From: Andrena cerasifolii
Taxonomy: Eukaryota > Arthropoda > Insecta > Hymenoptera > Andrenidae
Direction: 5' to 3'
Length of the DNA: 64,000 nt
NCBI RefSeq assembly: GCF_050908995.1
Contig: NC_135120.1
Span: 15,265,433-15,329,432 of the forward strand
Shown here: positions 62,120 to 64,000 of the stretch, piece after piece
How the letters are laid out: each line of letters starts with the position of its first letter
How positions within the stretch are numbered: the first letter of the stretch is position 1
Position numbers and translations under genes: made by a program
Notes under the pieces: model-generated
The model's database searches: none
Told to the model about the DNA's origin: nothing
Seen by the model: the letters and a program-made list of their open reading frames with translations, nothing else

Positions 62120-63590
62120 TTAAATTATGTAAGGCTAATTTTGGCAAATTCTTACCCCTCCCTTCCGTAGTATAAGAATTCGTAAGATTTTATATTTCAA
62201 TCTCCTCCTTCCTTACTTAATATTTTTACATTGCATTATTTCAGTTATTAAAATTCTTTTATAGGTTTATATAATTCATTAGACTCGGTTTCGCGTATGC
62301 GATGAAACGTCATTTTGAAGGCTACTCATATTGAAAATTAGGTTAAAAAAAAATTATGCAAGAAGCTACCAGACCCCCCGTAAGAAAACGTAAGAAAAAA
62401 GAATCCCCAAAAGAACCTGGCATAATTGAATTATAACGGTGAAAATTACTTCTGTGATCTGGTTGATCCGTGCTGAAAAAGTATTATCTAGGTTCGATGG
62501 GTAGTTTTCCCTAAATTCCACCAGCCTGTGCACACTCCAGTGGCGTAAGCCTGTTGCCACATTCTTAATGAATTCGCCCCGCGCTCAGTGGTAGAGCAAA
62601 GAAACACTGACAACGAAAACAGCGGACACAATGGCGAGCTGACCAGGCAGAATTCATTATTTCAAAATCAGGGAATTCGGCGCGCCCTCTCGTCGACAAA
62701 GGACCAAAAGGCTTCTGTCGAACACTCGTACGGACTCGTAGTCCAGCAAAGCTTGTTGAAGCTCGTATATCAATCTGCGTGCACGCAGATACATGGATGC
62801 TGCTGGATGCATGGGTGAAAGCGTGCGTGACTATGGAATATGTATTCGTGGCTCGGTGGCGAACGAAAATGGGAGGCCATTCTGCTGTGGACTTAGGAGT
62901 ATGGAGGAAGTGGGACGCAGGCAGCGGTGGTGGGCGAGAGGGGAGGACAGAGAGGGTGAAAAGTAATCGTGTCCATGCCGAAGGACTGGGAAGAGGATTA
63001 GTCGAACTGCTGCCATGAAATTGTTGCTGTTGCAATGGAATCGGGTTGCTTTGCGTTGACTTCTCTCTCAGGAAACGGCGCGCCACTCAGGATCCTCTGT
63101 CTGGCGCACCCATATTTCCTGGCATTACGATTCACGGGAGAAGGAAAGCGTCGGGGCAAAGTCGATGCGCTCCGTTTGATTACACCCTGCGATCCGATTA
63201 TATTCTCTTCCAGGCGAGCGTACTTTGTGCGAGGCTGACGCGTCAACTTTCCAATGAGAGATACGGGTCGCAACGCATGCAACGTGCTTGACGGTTCACT
63301 CGGTTACGCGCTCTTTAGCGTTTATTCATTGAGTGCTTGGTCGTTGGGATGTGATGTTTGCCTGCTTCGGAATGTTTAGGCTCCTTCTCGCGGGGTCGAA
63401 GTATAAAATAATGTGGGGCTGTAGGTTAATATTTTACATATGAAGTATTTTTAATTGTTCGAACTGTAGTGACGCAGAGAAGAGGTTATAAAATAACATT
63501 TACAGTGTAGGTGGAAAATGAGAGCCTAGGGCGCTGGGACTCGAAACCAAGATCGGCGGGTCCTCTGCGTGCGTACTAGGGATGGAGTGG
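62120..63590. other. Gene-free stretch
   Basis: AT-rich DNA, then a GC-rich block at 62560-63390 with frames of up to 173 codons on opposing strands that look compositional. No gene called. Confidence 0.45.
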
Positions 63591-63591
63591 A

Positions 63592-63671
63592 AAATCACTG
63601 ACAGTGATTTATCACAGTGATCGCAGAATCACGATCACGGTCGTGATCGAAGTTAAATCGCGACCGTGATT
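63592..63671. repeat. Cluster of nested GTGATC palindromes
   Basis: AAATCACTGACAGTGATTT (63592-63610) is a 9+1+9 palindrome. It is followed by ATCACAGTGAT and by ATCACGGTCGTGAT. The latter lies within a larger inverted pair, AATCACGATCACGGTCG and its partner CGCGACCGTGATTT. Dense short inverted motifs directly after TAGGGATGGA suggest the end of a DNA transposon that continues beyond, but no second end is seen before the window closes. Confidence 0.6.
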
Positions 63672-64000
63672 TGTTTAACTTGAATGAATTCGAGCGCCAA
63701 CTAAACATACAGACAGAAAACATACCAACACAATACCAAATTAACGGGGCGCCACCTATGTGCAAATATCGCACCACTGGCCGTTCCCAAACACCAACTG
63801 CCTACAGCTCGGCCAAGCTTGATAAATATGAAAGCAAACACAAATCGGAACGTCAAGGCACAAGAGGCACACAATCCCACTTATAAAATTGTAGGTGGAA
63901 AAAGCACCGTGTACGGTGCGCGGCGATGGTACCAGACACGTTGAGAAAGCTTAAATGTCTGAGCGACGATCAACCGACAGCGTTGATCACGGTCCCCCCG
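63672..64000. other. Window end, no gene called
   Basis: A 71-codon + frame (63671-63886) is Thr/Ser/Lys-rich with no recognised domain. It may be the interior of the putative element that starts near 63580. Confidence 0.35.

Overview
The window looks like an animal (insect) nuclear genome, most probably a hymenopteran: genes with GT-AG introns, AT-rich DNA broken up by GC-rich non-coding blocks, many short inverted-repeat transposons, and a short-chain dehydrogenase of the HSD17B10/scully type. The taxonomic call is inference; no bacterial, viral, rRNA or tRNA gene was seen. It is mostly gene-poor, and most long open frames in the GC-rich blocks are chance frames.

Two genes can be supported, arranged tail to tail. 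On the + strand, at about 23.85-27.55 kb, a TATA-driven gene encodes a secreted Pro/Ser/Thr-rich protein: a signal-peptide exon (23909-23992), then a large exon (from 24891) carrying 21 exact 54-bp (18-residue) tandem units. That frame stops at 26424, yet a conserved-looking 213-codon C-terminal frame with an RRRR site resumes in the same register and ends at 27314. A candidate intron (26420-26671) would remove all nine in-frame stops and give a protein of about 751 residues. On the - strand, at 30419-33612, four exons reconstruct a complete 269-residue HSD17B10/scully-like SDR. Its Rossmann, NSAG, Ser and Tyr motifs are intact, but the catalytic Lys of YxxxK is replaced by Thr. One further small exon with good splice sites (6865-6946, +) may belong to a gene whose other exons lie outside the window or were not recognised.

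The rest is intergenic or intronic DNA seeded with non-autonomous DNA transposons. These include several families with TTAA flanks and GGGG termini (19506-20006, 29179-29892, 31208-31416, 41221-41904, 45353-46133), a TTAA/CCCT piggyBac-like MITE (52746-53093), TA-flanked mariner-like MITEs (35426-35623, 61921-62119, 58572-58936, perhaps 60202-61021), hAT-like MITEs (1473-1564, 47966-48178), and long near-perfect foldbacks (11692-11929, 34428-34740). Two elements sit in SDR introns. The left end carries a degenerate array of about 194-bp units (5.0-5.5 kb).
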